DNA of 64,000 nucleotides from Diplonema papillatum (GCA_030068145.1 JAPJBO010000625.1:62001-126000); one strand, 5' to 3'; positions 28,986-41,084 are shown, numbered from the stretch's first letter. Notes: generated by a model from the sequence alone, not told the origin. Numbers and translations are program-made.

Positions 28986-29525
28986 CGATGGCATCGTGCA
29001 GCGTTTCCCCTCGGCAGAGGGCTGGCTTCCCCGTGCGGGAAATGACGTCGCACTCCCTCCGCAGAGGGCTCCCCAGCAGGGGTGGCATCGTGCAGCGTTT
29101 TCCCCTCAGCAGAGGGCTGGCTTCCCCGTGCGGGAAATGACGTCGCGCTCCCTCCGCAGAGGGCTCCCCAGCAGGGGTGGCATCGTGCAGCGTTTTCCCC
29201 TCAGCAGAGGGCGGGCTTCCCCGTGCGGGAAATGACGTCGCGCTCCCTCCGCAGAGGGCTCCCCAGCAGGGGTGGCATCGTGCAGCGTTTTCCCCTCAGC
29301 AGAGGGCTGGCTTCCCCGTGCGGGAAATGACGTCGCGCTCCCTCCGCAGAGGGCTCCCCAGCAGGGGTGGCATCGTGCAGCGTTTTCCCCTCAGCAGAGG
29401 GCTGGCTTCCCCGTGCGGGAAATGACGTCGCGCTCCCTCCGCAGAGGGCTCCCCAGCAGGGGTGGCATCGTGCAGCGTTTTCCCCTCAGCAGAGGGCGGG
29501 CTTCCCCGTGCGGGAAATGACGTTG
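28986..29525 (+). repeat. 95-bp minisatellite
   Basis: About five and a half tandem copies of a 95-bp GC-rich unit (GGCATCGTGCAGCGTTTTCC ... CCGCAGAGGGCTCCCCAGC). Copies differ by only a few bases, so amplification is recent. Each unit contains palindromic words of the type CCCTC.GC.GAGGG. Degenerate half-units continue to 29600. Confidence 0.95.
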
Positions 29526-29765
29526 CTTTTCCCTCCGCAGAGGGCTATGCAGCTTTTCCCCTCAGCAGAGGGCTGACTTCCTTCCGCTCCACAGAGGGCA
29601 TCGGGCACGTGCGTGCATGAGGCTGGAAGCGTGATTACTGCATCCCCTCCGCACTGCCCTAGATCTTCTGTTTTCCTCCTCCTTTCCCCTTGTGCGACAA
29701 GGAAGAAGAAATCCTTGCTCAACACAGACCGATACAATCCTGCCTACTGTTTCCTTCCGCGTGAA

Positions 29766-29880
29766 GGCACACGAAAGAGAACGCTGGCAGCGTGTTTGGG
29801 AGAAGATTAGCCTACCGATCATATTCACTCACTATCACTCACTAACAGGCTAATCCTCCCCCGGCACGTACAAAACACAC
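29766..29880 (+). repeat. RepE copy 1
   Basis: ACGAAAGAGAACGCTGGCAG to CCCCCGGCACGTACAAA. It contains the inverted pair GATTAGCCT / AGGCTAATC around a CACTCACTATCACTCACTA spacer. Other copies: 35205-35282 (+, half), 44252-44385 (-), 62618-62752 (-). Confidence 0.85.
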
Positions 29881-30041
29881 GCCTATTCTCTTTTGCGCGC
29901 GCGCGAACATGGGCACAAAAAAAAAAAAAAAAAAAGACTTCCTACCCTTAGCGGAAAACCACTGCTTAAACCTCGAAAAAAAACGCTTTTAACTCTAAAA
30001 ACAAATAGCGAAAGAGCGAATATCGCCGGAAACACAAAAAG

Positions 30042-30392
30042 AAGGTCACCGGAGACTTTAAAACCCCGGAGTTTCAAGCGAGCTTTCACTTTAAAAAAAT
30101 ACTCGACGTAGCTGCTTCGACTCCGAATGAAAGGGGGGAAATATAGAGGTAAGGGGCAAATACAATACAAACACAATCTGATTTGTTCTTCGCTTACACC
30201 ACCGTGTATTGTTTTCTCACTCAGGACTTTGGCCTGTTGTGTTTATGTGATTTGTCGTGTAGGGGTAGACCCGTATGACCTCACGTCCGTTCAACACGTG
30301 GTTCGGTAGTTACAGCACTTGGGATCCCTTCTGTTCTTTGTCGGGCAGCATCGTCGAGCATTTCCTTTCAAGCTGGCGCTTATGTAAAAAAA
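30042..30392 (-). repeat. RepC abutting a full RepB copy
   Basis: RepC (30042-30092, + orientation) runs directly into RepB (30094-30392, - orientation). RepB is complete from the AATACTCGACGTAGCTGC tip to the TGGCGCTTATGTAAAAA end. Confidence 0.85.
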
Positions 30393-30679
30393 AAGAAAGA
30401 AAAAACGCCACATTATGATTGTAGAGAGATGCTCACCCAAGCCCGCACCAGTCGCAGCACAGCTTTCATTGATGACACCCGCTGGTCGTACGACACACCC
30501 CTTTCCTCGTCGACGATCGAGGATGGAAAAAAAAGCAGTTCAGCACTGAATATTCGTGTGTTTCTGCACACATTCTCAACAACCCTGTTGACAGGCCGAA
30601 ACGACCGTCCGGAAGCGCGTTATGGGTGATACAAAGGTATTCCCGCGCAGTGTTGTCGCTCCGGCTCTTCTTTTGGGAG

Positions 30680-30890
30680 CAAGCACCTGTTTGGTAGGAA
30701 ATACTCGAGGAGGCCAGTTGCAAAAAACACAAAGGAGGAATTGTGGCTGCACCCAAACGAAACACGGGTAAATCTAGGTTTCGTGCCGGGGGTGGGAGTT
30801 CAGCTACAAAAAAAAACTCCCTTGTGCTGTTGTTTTGTCCCTCCCCTCTCGCCTGCGAGTTCCCCCCCCCCCTTTCCTTGAGCACATACC
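30680..30890 (+). repeat. RepA copy, diverged
   Basis: AAGCACCTGTTTGGTAGGAA to the CTCTCGCCTGCGAG region; the right end is degraded by a C-run (30862-30874). Confidence 0.75.
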
Positions 30891-33465
30891 ACGTTCTTGC
30901 CATCCCTTCCTGGGAGCCACTGGTGCCGAATGCGGAAAGCTTAGGTTGAATGGCCACCTATGCCGAGAGTCACTGTCATGCCATTGATAGATGCTTTCCT
31001 GGCTGCATGTCGCCCCTGCCAAGCGCCATCGGGTGGGTTCGCCCCCTATAGAATCTGACGAGACTTCCACGAGGCTCCGTGAAGGAATCTTCGTGAAGTT
31101 TCCGAAAGAGGTTTTAGAAAATATTTAGGCCTTTTAGCCTAAATCTTCAAACGAAGACTCACCTCCCGTGTTTGGTCCGATGGGCACCTGGTACTGCAAA
31201 CTGGTGTCCTGCCCTGGGACCACATATGATAAGCATGGAAGGCGTGTCCAGGAAGACCTATTCAAAGGAACCAGTTTTTCAACGACTTTGCCCCTAACCA
31301 CATGAAGGGGTACGGTGCCGTGGGACTCTGCAGAAAAGCGCGTGGGGGGCCCAAGACTAAATTCAAAGCGAAGTTCTTCTTGGTGTCGGGCGCGACACTT
31401 ACAAACTTGGCTAGTTGTAGTTAAAGTGTGTAATCATACCTACACCCCCCACACGGCCTCAATGGTCAACCGGAGACCCTAAAACACCGAACCTCTAAAC
31501 CACAATAAACGCAAGAAAAGGAAGCAAGAGAATACCTGTGTGCAATCAATGCCCTAAATAATCCTTTTCGATCTACCCCATTTGACTCAGAATCAGCACG
31601 GTCGCAAAAAGCGCTCGCCTGTCGCCACTGAGCCCGTGTCTCGCTTTGTGTTTTGCGAGCCTCGGCACTCTCCAGAACAGCCATCCCGGTCATCGGTCTA
31701 CTTGGAGCACAACATAGCTCGTCGTGACGACTTGGTACTGTACACTGAGAGAAAACGCTTTTTCTCCCTCCCACCCTATTCTAGACAACATCTTAGCCGC
31801 TGCTTAACAAAAGCCGCCCTCGAAAGTGGAAAACGGGCACTCCTGCCCGCCATCGTACTCGCCGACTCAGTCTTTGGAATCGCAAGAAAGCCAAACCCCG
31901 CTAGCTCCACAAATGCTCGACCTTGACGACGCAATGGCAGGTGACGACGTCATCCGATAACCTGACTTTCAAGGCAGTGCATGCTAATCCATGTGGTTCA
32001 TGTACTTAAAAGAACTCAATGCTTAACAAAATTTGACGTGGGCGGCTTTGGATTTACATCTGAATGACACCTCAATACAAAAAAAGTTGTCGACAACTAA
32101 CAAGTAAAAGAATAAAACAAAACTACGCACTTCTTCTAAGAAGACTTGATGCTAGCATCAACCAGTCAACCATTGCACGAGAGGCACTGCTCTGCCTTAA
32201 CATCAAACTAAGATTTTTCCCCGCCCGCATGGGAGGCGGTGTTCTGTCTGGGAACATGAAACACAGACGCCGCCCCGCCCAAATTCTGGGTCCCAAGTCC
32301 GGGTGCCCCCCTTTTTTGAAAAGGGGCACAGCAAGAGTGCACTGAAAAGTGGTTTTCGCCCCCTCCCCCAGCCACCTGCCGCCGATCTGTCGTCTGTGGC
32401 CGAAAACCCTCCCGGTATGTTCGACCCGTCGCCGTTCGGGCCTGCCGACCTCCCGAACACGTGCTCCCTGAATGCGGCGCTCAGAATTGACGGCCGGTCT
32501 TGCGTGTTGAGCCGATTAGTGGGGTCTTGCACAAAATGCTCTGAATTTCCGAGGGTTCCTCCTGGAGCCTAGTTATGCTTTGCTATGGGGAGCAGCCGGC
32601 TTAGTCAGGCCGGGTTTCTACTTCTTAGTACCATCAATCTTTGCGTTGTATTGTGCAGGCTAAAAAGACGGCAGCGTGTTTTTGGAGGTTGATCAGAATT
32701 CCTTACCTGAAAATGGCACAGGGTAAATACAAGTGGGAAACCGATCAACCGGCACGCACACACAAAACTTTTACAGAAGCGCCAGCTTGGAAGGAAATGC
32801 TCGACGATGCTGCCTGACAAAGAACAGAAGGGATTCCAAGTGCTGTAACTACCGAACCACGTGTTGAACGGACGTGAGGTCATGCGGGCTACCCCTACAC
32901 GACAAATCACACAAACACAACAGGCCAAAGTCCTGAGTGAGAAAACAACACACGGTGGTGTAAGCGAAGAACAAATCAGGTTGTGTTTGTATTGTATTTG
33001 CCCCTTTACCTCTATATTTTCTTCCTTCCATTCGGAGTCGAAGCAGCTACGTCGAGTATTTCCTTTTCCACGACAACCCCTGCTTAACAAAGCGACGAGT
33101 GTAAAAGAAGAACGGAGGAAGTACAAACTACCTGCCTGACGACGACCAACGCAAAAAAGAAACTGTCTTGCCTTCCCCGCTTTCTCAAAATTAGTTAAAA
33201 CGACCCCTCTTTCTATGTTGAGTCAACTTCCCACCCACTCTACCCCACCTCTCTCCCTTTCTTTTATATTTTGCAGATATGGGCAGTGCAGGCCCTTTTT
33301 TGAAGCACACAATCTTGCGGGTGGCCCTTCAATGTGTTGTGCAGGCTAGAAAGACGTAGGCAGCGTGTTTTGGTGGTTGATCAGATTTCCTTGCCCGAAA
33401 ATGACACAGGTAAATACAAGAGGGAAAACGATCTACGGCACGAGACAAACAAAACAAAGCGCCTG
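30891..33465. other. Repeat cluster: RepL, RepG, RepM, RepB, RepM
   Basis: RepL 31920-32030 (GACGACGCAATGGCAGGTGA .. CATGTGGTTCATGTACTTAA; copies at 41085-41190 and 42107-42155). RepG 32133-32270, with two GAGGC.GTG.TCTG boxes. RepM 32628-32770 (GACGGCAGCGTGTTTTTGGA ..; copies at 33308-33465 and 40618-40770). RepB 32764-33064, complete. 30900-31900 shows short frames without family resemblance, including 114 codons at 31582-31926. Confidence 0.65.
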
Positions 33466-34662
33466 TCTTTTTTGTCTTATAAGATCGAAGGTCTTGCCGA
33501 GAAGAAGAAGTCAAGTCGAACGGCTGGTGACTGCACTGGGTATGGGTTGGGGAGTGTCACAGTGTTACGGCAAGCCGCTGTTAACAAGTGCATGCAAATC
33601 CGTGTTATTCATGTGTTCGAAGATCTCAGTACCCTGGGCGTATATGTAAACCCGTATGTTGATCTATCTGCATGAGACCTTAACACAGAGTAGAATCTTG
33701 TCGAACAAACAAGCAACGGAACAAAACGAAACTACCTGCCTAGTCTGCGCTTTCTTCTTTTTCCTTTTTGGGGGGCGATTTCCCATTAAACGACTTCAGA
33801 GACACCATTCACTTGCCATTCATCCAGTTCATACACACAGTTTTTTTATCGTAGCTGAAGACCAAGGACAGCAAACATCGTGACCGCCATACACCAGTAG
33901 TTATCGTAAACTCAAAGGGTAGCTAAGCCGGTCCACCTATCTCCTGGAGCCGCATAGAATTGCTTGAGCCGGTCCATCCCCTCTTGATAGATCGTGATAG
34001 ACCGAAGGATACAGCACCGGGCAATTCGATGCAGCTCTAGGGACTATTTGATAGACCGTGGTGGACCGTGATTCACCGTGATAAACAGCGGCAGGCGCTT
34101 CGATGCAGTTTCAAGAGATAGGGACGGACCATCTTGCTGCGATACAACCAGCAGGCAGGACTGGTTCCGAGGTGTGTAGCCGACGTTGTGTGCCTCGACA
34201 CACGAGCGGGACGACAGAGGGCGTGAGAAGCGAAGTGCACAACTTGCAAACGGAGAAGTCGGCGGGGTTCTGCCGCGAAACTCACCACACAAGAATGGCG
34301 ATGGGCTCGCGGGTGTATGCTGGCCGGCAGACAACGATTTCTTGGCAATGGAGTTACCATTGTTATCCTACGGGCTCAAAAGGCATCTTCCCCGCGTAGA
34401 TTGCCACCCATTTGATGGGCCGTCTGCAGACACACGGTTTATCCATTTATTCTGAGACTTGGCTTAATCCTTGAAACAAGCATATGACTACTCGGTGTAT
34501 CAAGCAGAAACTCAGTCGGGTGTACTGCAAGCCAAGTTTGCATACGAGCGGTGTTGTTGCACACCGACTTCGTACCACGTGTCACGATATTATTAGTGAA
34601 GAAGTTGGCAATGTAAAACACGTTCACTACTCGATGCGACACCCGAGAAAAGAAGACATGCG
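33466..34662. other. Upstream region of the PPR gene
   Basis: No gene recognised. Around 33960-34110 TGATAGACCG/GGTGGACCGTGA words and CTTCGATGCAG are repeated. A 60-codon frame (34484-34666) overlaps the PPR start codon by four bases and could be an upstream ORF. Confidence 0.35.
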
Positions 34663-36797
34663 ATGAACGGCGTTGGCAGGCGGGCTGGCGAGACGAGTAG
34701 AAGGGCTCTTCACGATCACGCTATCAGGAGTGTACGCGACGCACAGACGAAGCAACTGAAAGTCGACTTGGGAGGCCGATGGGCAGTGAGCGTGATGGGC
34801 CGCGGGCCCGCCAAAACGAGAGAATTGCGGAAGGCCATCCACAAGGCTGAAACCGTCGACGAGGTTTGGTCGGTCGTCGACGGCAGCAGCCGGACCCCTG
34901 ATGTCCTGCGCGCGGCGATGCAGCGCTGCGGGCGTCTGCAGTGCGCCGGCGCCGTGAAACGGCTGTTTGCCGTCAGACCGTTCGAATCTATCTACCACGT
35001 CAACGTTGCCATCGTCGCGCTCTGCCGCGCCCGGGACACCGCGGCTGCAAAGGCTATCTTCCTAAAAGCGTTCCACGCCATGGACATGCCTGTTGATCGT
35101 ATCACTTTTACCTGCGCGCTCTTCGTTTTTGCCAGCGAGACCCCGCCGATGGTCACGCCCGGGTACCACTTTTGTGATCAGGTAAGTCGCCCCTCCCCTT
35201 TTTCGTAGTAACAATGCATTGTAAACACGAAAGAGAACGCTGACAGCGTGATTGGGAGAAGATTAGCCTAACGAGCATATTACAAACGCACCTGTTGCTA
35301 TTTTTTTGCATCCCTCTTGACTTCATCGAAGAAGATTTGATGCTAGCATCAACCGTGCATGAGAGGCAGTGTCCTGCCAAAACATTAAACTAAGATTTTC
35401 CTCCCAAGCACCCATCCCACAAGACACAGCTTTTGGGCAGCAAAAATCAGTACTGAATGCGCGCGCCAAATTGAAGTCGGGCAGCGAACAGACTACAAAG
35501 ACATTCTTTAACTCCAAAGACACCCACCTAGATGCCCTGCCCATATGCAATGTATACATGCACATATTCATACTATGAAGACGAAATTCACCCGAAGACT
35601 TCAAAATCGGGTTCTCAAGCGAGCATTCTCTCTTAAATGACTCTTGAACTGAACCGACAGGTATGGGAAGCCATGAACAATCGCGGTGTGGTAGTGAGTG
35701 CATCGCAGTATTTGGTCCGCGTGCAGTACTTGCTGCAGACGGTACGCTACGCAGAAGCTGTCGCGTGCTTGCACGCTATGCTGAGTGCCACGAGGGCAAA
35801 CGACTGGGCAGCCCCCGCCGGGTCAGCGAGGCGGCTGACCGGCTTCTCCGGCTTCACGCCTTGGCAGCTGCTGCACATGCTGCGGGCCTGCAACGCCGGC
35901 GGCGCGCCGCCCCGGCAGCTCAAAGAAGTCTGGGCCTTCGCCCTGCGAGCTAACGACGAGCTCCGCAGTCACCGCGCCAGGCAATTGGCGAACCAGGCCG
36001 ACCCGCCGGAAACCCGGGCGTCACTCGACGGCGGAACGCGGATGTTTGATCCAGCCGGTGCGTGCCCACAGTGCGGGGCTGCAAGTCGAGCCGGCGACGG
36101 CGAGGCGGCAAGAAGTCAGTCGGCCAGGCCTTCGGCGTTGGTTCGAGAGGTCCGTGACGGTCTCGCGGCGGAGGAGGCGTCCTCCCGTGTGTGCACGAAT
36201 TGCGGGGAAAGCGATCCGGACGGAAGTGGGACTGGGAACAAGTTTTCGCCGAGTCAAACGGTGCGCACCGACGAAGCAGAGGAGGCATGCCACGTGTTCA
36301 CGGGTTGCGGTGAACACGAGGGTGACGGTGGGACGATGGGCAGCGGATCACACACCTTGACGTCAAGTCAAGCTGTGACGCAACTGGCCATTTCGCACTT
36401 GAAGCACGGAGAGCACCGAGAGGCGTTGGCTGTGTGCGAGCAGTTTCCGGCTTCGCAGAGGGACTTCAGGTGCCGTTTGGTAGAGGTAGAGGCGCTCCTG
36501 GCCGAAATCTTCAAGTCCCGGTCGCAGCAGCATCTGCTCGCCCTCCGGAGGACAGCCCGCGACGCCGAGCAGCACGCGGCGAAGCACTGGCAGAACCGCC
36601 CGGCCCGCATCGACAAGGTGTGGATGACCCAGCTGGTGGCGGCCGCGCACCGCGTCGCCGGTTCTCCCGCGTTCTCCGAGGCGGACCTCGACGAAAACAC
36701 GCGCTGGTACGCGAAGGCTCTGCCGAACAGACCGTGCGAGCCCCTGCGCAAAGCCGGCAAGCGGCTGCCTCCCGGGTTGGATGCTCTAATAATCTAG
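34663..36797 (+). CDS. Pentatricopeptide-repeat (PPR)-like protein, two exons
   Basis: Joining 34663-35181 and 35661-36797 (phase 0; donor CAG|GTAAGT, acceptor GACAG|GTA) gives 551 residues. Residues about 60-260 show the paired-helix rhythm of PPR proteins: VWSVVDGSSRTPDVLRAAMQ, IYHVNVAIVALCRARDTAAA, then ITFTCALFVFA and, across the splice, VWEAMNNRGVVVSASQYLVR. PPR proteins bind RNA and mostly act in mitochondria or plastids in RNA processing or editing. The middle is a low-complexity linker with CPQCG, CTNCG and TGCGEH elements (possible zinc sites). The last 130 residues are helical again. An organelle transit peptide cannot be judged by eye, though the Arg-rich start would allow one. The repeat class and number are uncertain. 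Confidence 0.72.
35182..35660 (+). other. PPR intron (479 bp, made of repeats)
   Basis: After GTAAGTCGCCCC the intron consists of a RepE half (35205-35282), RepG (35325-35402) and RepC (35590-35637), and ends 23 bases later at GACAG. About half its length is recognisable repeat, in an order (E, G, C) seen as separate units elsewhere. Confidence 0.75.
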
Positions 36798-36828
36798 GAA
36801 ACCCTCCTGAAGATACGTGGTTTTTCGA

Positions 36829-37441
36829 GAATCAGGATACGTATCCGGATACGTATCCTACATGGATACGTACCCGTGATACTGTCGGGTCCTGGCCTTC
36901 GACGGGAGGCGTTGGATGATCGACACTATGTCCTTGAGAACGTGGTCTTCTACACTAGGGGACTGTCGTCTCGCGAAAGAAGTCCCGTATGGCCGTTGCC
37001 GCTTCTTTGGTGTTGTTGTACGAGGCAAGAAGTTCCTGATGTCACCTTGACCTGGCCTGCTGGATTGGTAGCTGTGCGCCTAGCATGTTCCTCTTCTTCT
37101 TGGGCCTTCTTGATGAACACTTGCAAGGCAATAGTTCAGTTGTTCGGGCTTTGGTGCACAGCTGGCCGACCCAAAACGCGAAGACTGAAAACTGAGTCAC
37201 GCAAAACTTGCATTTAACGAGTTCCTTCCCGCTGTCCATGACCACGGCGACGCGGTCTTTTTCGCCGCCTTGGCGACAGACATGCGCGATTTCTGTTTGC
37301 ATCTGGACGTATGCGCTGTTTTCATGGCCTTCTGCTGCACGTACCACTTGCTATCCTTCCTGTTATGGCCCTCTGTACACCACGTATCCTACACGTATCC
37401 TTGCATTTCCGGAAGAAATAGGATACGTATCCGTATCCTAG
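36829..37441. mobile_element. Element with GGATACGTATCC inverted ends
   Basis: Left end GGATACGTATCCGGATACGT (36836-36855) with a further GGATACG; right end (37380-37441) has the same words inverted and repeated (TATCCTACACGTATCC, GGATACGTATCCGTATCC). A 613-bp MITE-like unit starting about 30 bp after the PPR stop codon, so it may supply the 3' UTR or polyadenylation region. No coding sequence. Confidence 0.6.
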
Positions 37442-39204
37442 CATCACTGGCCTAGGCTAGGGCAGTGATGTTATCAACGTTTGCAAACGTACGTTTGCCA
37501 ATATTGATCAAACGCAAATGTTGGACAAGAAACGTGAATACCTGATTGTGCATCGATGGACCGGGTCGGTACACCGTACACGCACTTGTCCACGTGGCTG
37601 CAGGCGGACACGACGAAACGAGAGAGAGAAGGGAACAATGCTTCCTTCTCCCTGGTTCTCCTTGGAAGTGCACAGAACGGTACTAGACACCCGGGGCATG
37701 AACCCTGCCCTCGTGGCTCGAGTGTTCGCAAGCCTACCCCACACTCGAATCCCCGCCGCAGGCGCAGCCAGCGCCTCATTCACATTTGATTCGCGTTTGA
37801 CATGGACTTTGCAAACGCGAACGTCTGTCAACGCTCAACGTTTGCCATGATCACGATGCTGGGTGACGCCCTCCCCGCTCGTTTCGATCGCTGGGGGGAG
37901 CAATGTTCAGGGCAACGCCCTCGCTTCACGCACACAGCGTGTTCTAACCGAACTGTCCTCTACACAAAGCACAAGTAAGCTGACGAGAAAACTCTGGACA
38001 TAAAGACGGCAAAAAGAGTGCAGGTGCATCTCTTTCAGGGCAGCGTTTGGTGACGGGAAAGAGTTCAGGCAGCCCGGCGAGTGCTGCGGCTTCAGAAGGC
38101 GACCTCGGGGTAGGTTCGCGTACGCGCACCCACAAGATCTGCACTCATCAACGCTCCACCCGTACTGCCAGGATCTTACGATCTTTCACCGCTTCCCCTC
38201 TCGCCCCTTCGTACTGCCTCTCATTCCGACGCACGGGACAGCAGCTCCGTCGTCAGACAGCAGTGCTAATGGCTCCGAAGATCCTTTATTTCCAGACGTT
38301 CGACTCCGGTTTTACAAGCCTCGCGTGCAGAAAGCACATGTCAACGAAGAAGACTTCGGCGACAAGTTGCATGTAACCGGCCACCGACTATCTTCGAAAG
38401 CATCGACTCGTGTCTTTGTCACCCCGGGGCGGAATAGACATGTTTTTCTCCAGGTGCTGACCCTTGGCGCCCATTCCCAGACCAGTCACTTGAGATTGCC
38501 TGGTTTTGACCCGAGTCACCATTGCCTCGTGCCGGCAGGGGTTGCAAGAACGTGCTTGGAATGGATATGTGCTCAACACCGCACCGGTCCCGTCTGCGCT
38601 GTGTTTCGGTCCTTCGGCGCTTGCACCCATCGATCATTGCATGGCACCGTGAGCGGGAACAGCTTCAAGAGATGTGAATAGAGATCAGTTGGATTCTCAA
38701 TGTACAAAAGGCAGCGACAGGGAATGCGATGCAGCTCCAGGGGAAAGAGACTCGTTAGACTGCAGCGGCAAGCAGTGCAATACTGCTTCAGGGAACAGGG
38801 TGGACCTTACAGGTGAAGAGCGGCGAGTGTTTTACGGAATTCAATCTCCAAACCTTCCACGTGCAAATGGTCCAGACGATGAAAGTGTCCGTCATTCTAA
38901 AATTTGCCAAGCGCATTTCCTGACAAAAGTCGAGGAAAACAAATTCCGACAGGGATTACCTCCCCAGGGGCTACAGCACATTTACCTCCTGTGATCTTTT
39001 GCAGCTGGCAGCCTCCTCAGGTATTTCCTACAAAGCAGGTGCTTAGACAAAAAAATAACAAGAACCGTCGAAAGACACCAGACTGTACATCAAACCCGAC
39101 ACCAAAACAGACACCAAACTGATCGTCCTTCGGGATCGACGGCAACACAAAAAGGAACAAGAAAAAAACCCCGCGGGAAAACAGAGCCGCCGGGGGGGGG
39201 GGGG
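37442..39204. other. Intergenic, RepA and RepP fragments
   Basis: No gene recognised; several frames of 60-118 codons overlap on both strands. A RepP-related piece (-) is at 38520-38600 and a truncated RepA (-) at 38965-39048. A run of 12 G (39193-39204) lies immediately before the next start codon. Confidence 0.4.
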
Positions 39205-40578
39205 ATGCTGGCACGCCGGGTGCTGCATCTCGCCTGTTTTTCGCTGCTCACGCCGTCGGCGCGGGGCGACGCGGAGCACAACTGGACGGTCGTCGGGCAC
39301 GAGTTCACTGCGTGGCTCGCTGGTTCGCACCCGCGGCTCCTGTCGACGAACGAGAGCATCGTCGGGCATTTTATAAGCCGCGGCGTCGTCCGCGGCGTCG
39401 TGTACAACCACGAGATGACCGTCACCACCGAGCCGTACGAGGTCATGCAAGGCAGCGACGTGGACGTCGCTGGGTTGGCGCACGGCGGGTGGATCGTTGT
39501 TGCCACGGCCGCGGATTTGACCACGCTCACAGCGAAGACGTACAGCGCTGGGGGAAAGCAGGAGTACGCGTGGGAGCACCGCGGCGCAACGGTGAACCCG
39601 CATCCGAGGGCGTTGGTGCTGGACGACGGAAACGTCGTGCTGACCTATAGGACGGGCAACATCGCGGCGGCGGTGTTCACTGAGGCTGGCGCCGTCGTGC
39701 GCGAGCCGTTCACATTGATGGAGACGCCGGCTGCGTATCTCTCCGACGCCGCCCGGTTTGCTGGCGGTTTCGCGGCGGCGGCGATGTACCGCGACAAAGA
39801 CGGTGCCTACGCTCTCTCCGTGCAGTGCCACGACCTGACCGGACACGAGACCGGCCGCGCCCGGTTGGCCGTCCGCAACGGGGTGCTCGACGGGCTGTCG
39901 CTGACGGCCCTCGCAGGGTCAGCCGGCGTGCTGCTCGCGGTGCGCGACGGGGGGAACGTCACGTTCGCGGCGGTCACGCCCGGGTGCCGCGTGTCGGACC
40001 CGGCGTACGTCGTGGCGGAGCCGCCCGGCGCGGAGTCGGACTCTTTTTCGGCGCCTGCCGTCGCGGGGACGCCGGACGGGGGCTGGATCATCGTCTGGCG
40101 GTCGGGCGCCGCGCTCGAAGCCGGGCTGTGGAACGCGCACGGCGAAGCGTTCCACGACGCGGGGCTGCCCCTGGCCAGCACGCCCACCGGCGAGGTCGCC
40201 ATTGTGCCCGCCGCCGCCGGCAGCGGCGAGTACGTCTGCGTGTACGGCACCTCGACCGCAGCTGAGCGCGGGCTCCTGTTCTACTACGGCCCGAAGCAAG
40301 TCCCTTCCGCGGGGTTCCTCGAGGAACCCCTCGAGCCGGTGCTCTTGGTCGCCTTCGTTTCGGTGTCCGTGTGTCTCCTTTCGCTGATAACGGTCGGCGT
40401 GATGTGGACCAACACCTGGAATCACGCGAACGACGACGACGACGATGACGACGATGCCGACGACAACGACGAGTCTGAGCAAGAACTTGCAGGTCGTCAA
40501 AGCGGCTACAATAAGCTGAACTGCAACACGGCTGCTGTCGAGATGCAGGAAGAGCTGTCGGTCGCCTCGCCAGTGTAG
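39205..40578 (+). CDS. Type I membrane protein with beta-propeller-like ectodomain and YxxL tail motif
   Basis: Single open frame of 457 residues. Residues 1-21 (MLARRVLHLACFSLLTPSAR) look like a secretion signal. The ectodomain (about 22-378) has recurring short motifs ending in hydrophobic strands, such as AHGGWIVVATA, RALVLDDGNVVLTY and TPDGGWIIVWRSG, which suggest a propeller-like repeat fold. A transmembrane helix spans about 379-401 (VLLVAFVSVSVCLLSLITVG). The 56-residue tail carries eight consecutive Asp in an acidic run, then SGYNKL, which fits the YxxPhi endosomal sorting signal, and an acidic EMQEEL. The layout is that of a sorting or adhesion receptor; ligand unknown. Three partial broken copies follow downstream. 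A 5' exon cannot be excluded, but the signal peptide supports this start. Confidence 0.72.
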   Translation: MLARRVLHLACFSLLTPSARGDAEHNWTVVGHEFTAWLAGSHPRLLSTNESIVGHFISRGVVRGVVYNHEMTVTTEPYEVMQGSDVDVAGLAHGGWIVVATAADLTTLTAKTYSAGGKQEYAWEHRGATVNPHPRALVLDDGNVVLTYRTGNIAAAVFTEAGAVVREPFTLMETPAAYLSDAARFAGGFAAAAMYRDKDGAYALSVQCHDLTGHETGRARLAVRNGVLDGLSLTALAGSAGVLLAVRDGGNVTFAAVTPGCRVSDPAYVVAEPPGAESDSFSAPAVAGTPDGGWIIVWRSGAALEAGLWNAHGEAFHDAGLPLASTPTGEVAIVPAAAGSGEYVCVYGTSTAAERGLLFYYGPKQVPSAGFLEEPLEPVLLVAFVSVSVCLLSLITVGVMWTNTWNHANDDDDDDDDADDNDESEQELAGRQSGYNKLNCNTAAVEMQEELSVASPV

Positions 40579-40617
40579 AGCAACTACCCCGCAGGCTCGG
40601 CTGGGGTTTAGTACTAG

Positions 40618-40770
40618 CAATCTCGCGGGTTGCCCTTCAATGTATTGTGCCGGGTACGAAGACGTAGGCAGCTTGTTTTGGTGGTCGATGAGAATTCCCT
40701 TCCCTGAAAATGACACAGGGTGAATACAAGTGGGAAAACGATCAACCGGCACGCACGAACAAAACGAAGC
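40618..40770 (+). repeat. RepM copy 3
   Basis: Starts 40 bp after the membrane-protein stop and ends just before the first broken copy of that gene. Matches 32628 and 33308 (GTAGGCAGC.TGTTTTGGTGG and GATCAACCGGCACGCAC). Confidence 0.85.
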
Positions 40771-40788
40771 ACCCTGTCTCTTTCCCGA

Positions 40789-40998
40789 CTGCCCTCGCGG
40801 TGCAGTGCCACGACCTGTCCGGACACGTGACCGGCTGCGCCCGCTTCGCCGTCCGCAACGGGGTGCTTAACGGGCTCTCGCTGACGGCCCTCGCAGGGTC
40901 TGCCGGCGTGCTGCTCGCGGTGCGCGACGGGGGGAACGGCACGTTCGTGATGATCACGCCCGGGTGCCGTGGGTCGGACGCGGCGTACGTCGAAAGGT
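40789..40998 (+). pseudogene. Broken copy A of the membrane-protein gene
   Basis: Matches 39811-40020 (residues about 203-272 of the intact protein) at high identity, with amino-acid changes but an open frame. It is cut off at GTCGAAAG|GTAAAAACG, where RepL-containing sequence begins. It begins after the word CTTTCCCGACTGCCCTCGCG, a word found again at 41737-41757. Confidence 0.85.
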
Positions 40999-41084
40999 AA
41001 AAACGACCGTGCCTGCTCGCTCTTGAACTCGAACATTGAATTAGACTCGCCAGATCACCGAGCCCCGTTTACACCACAAGTACT

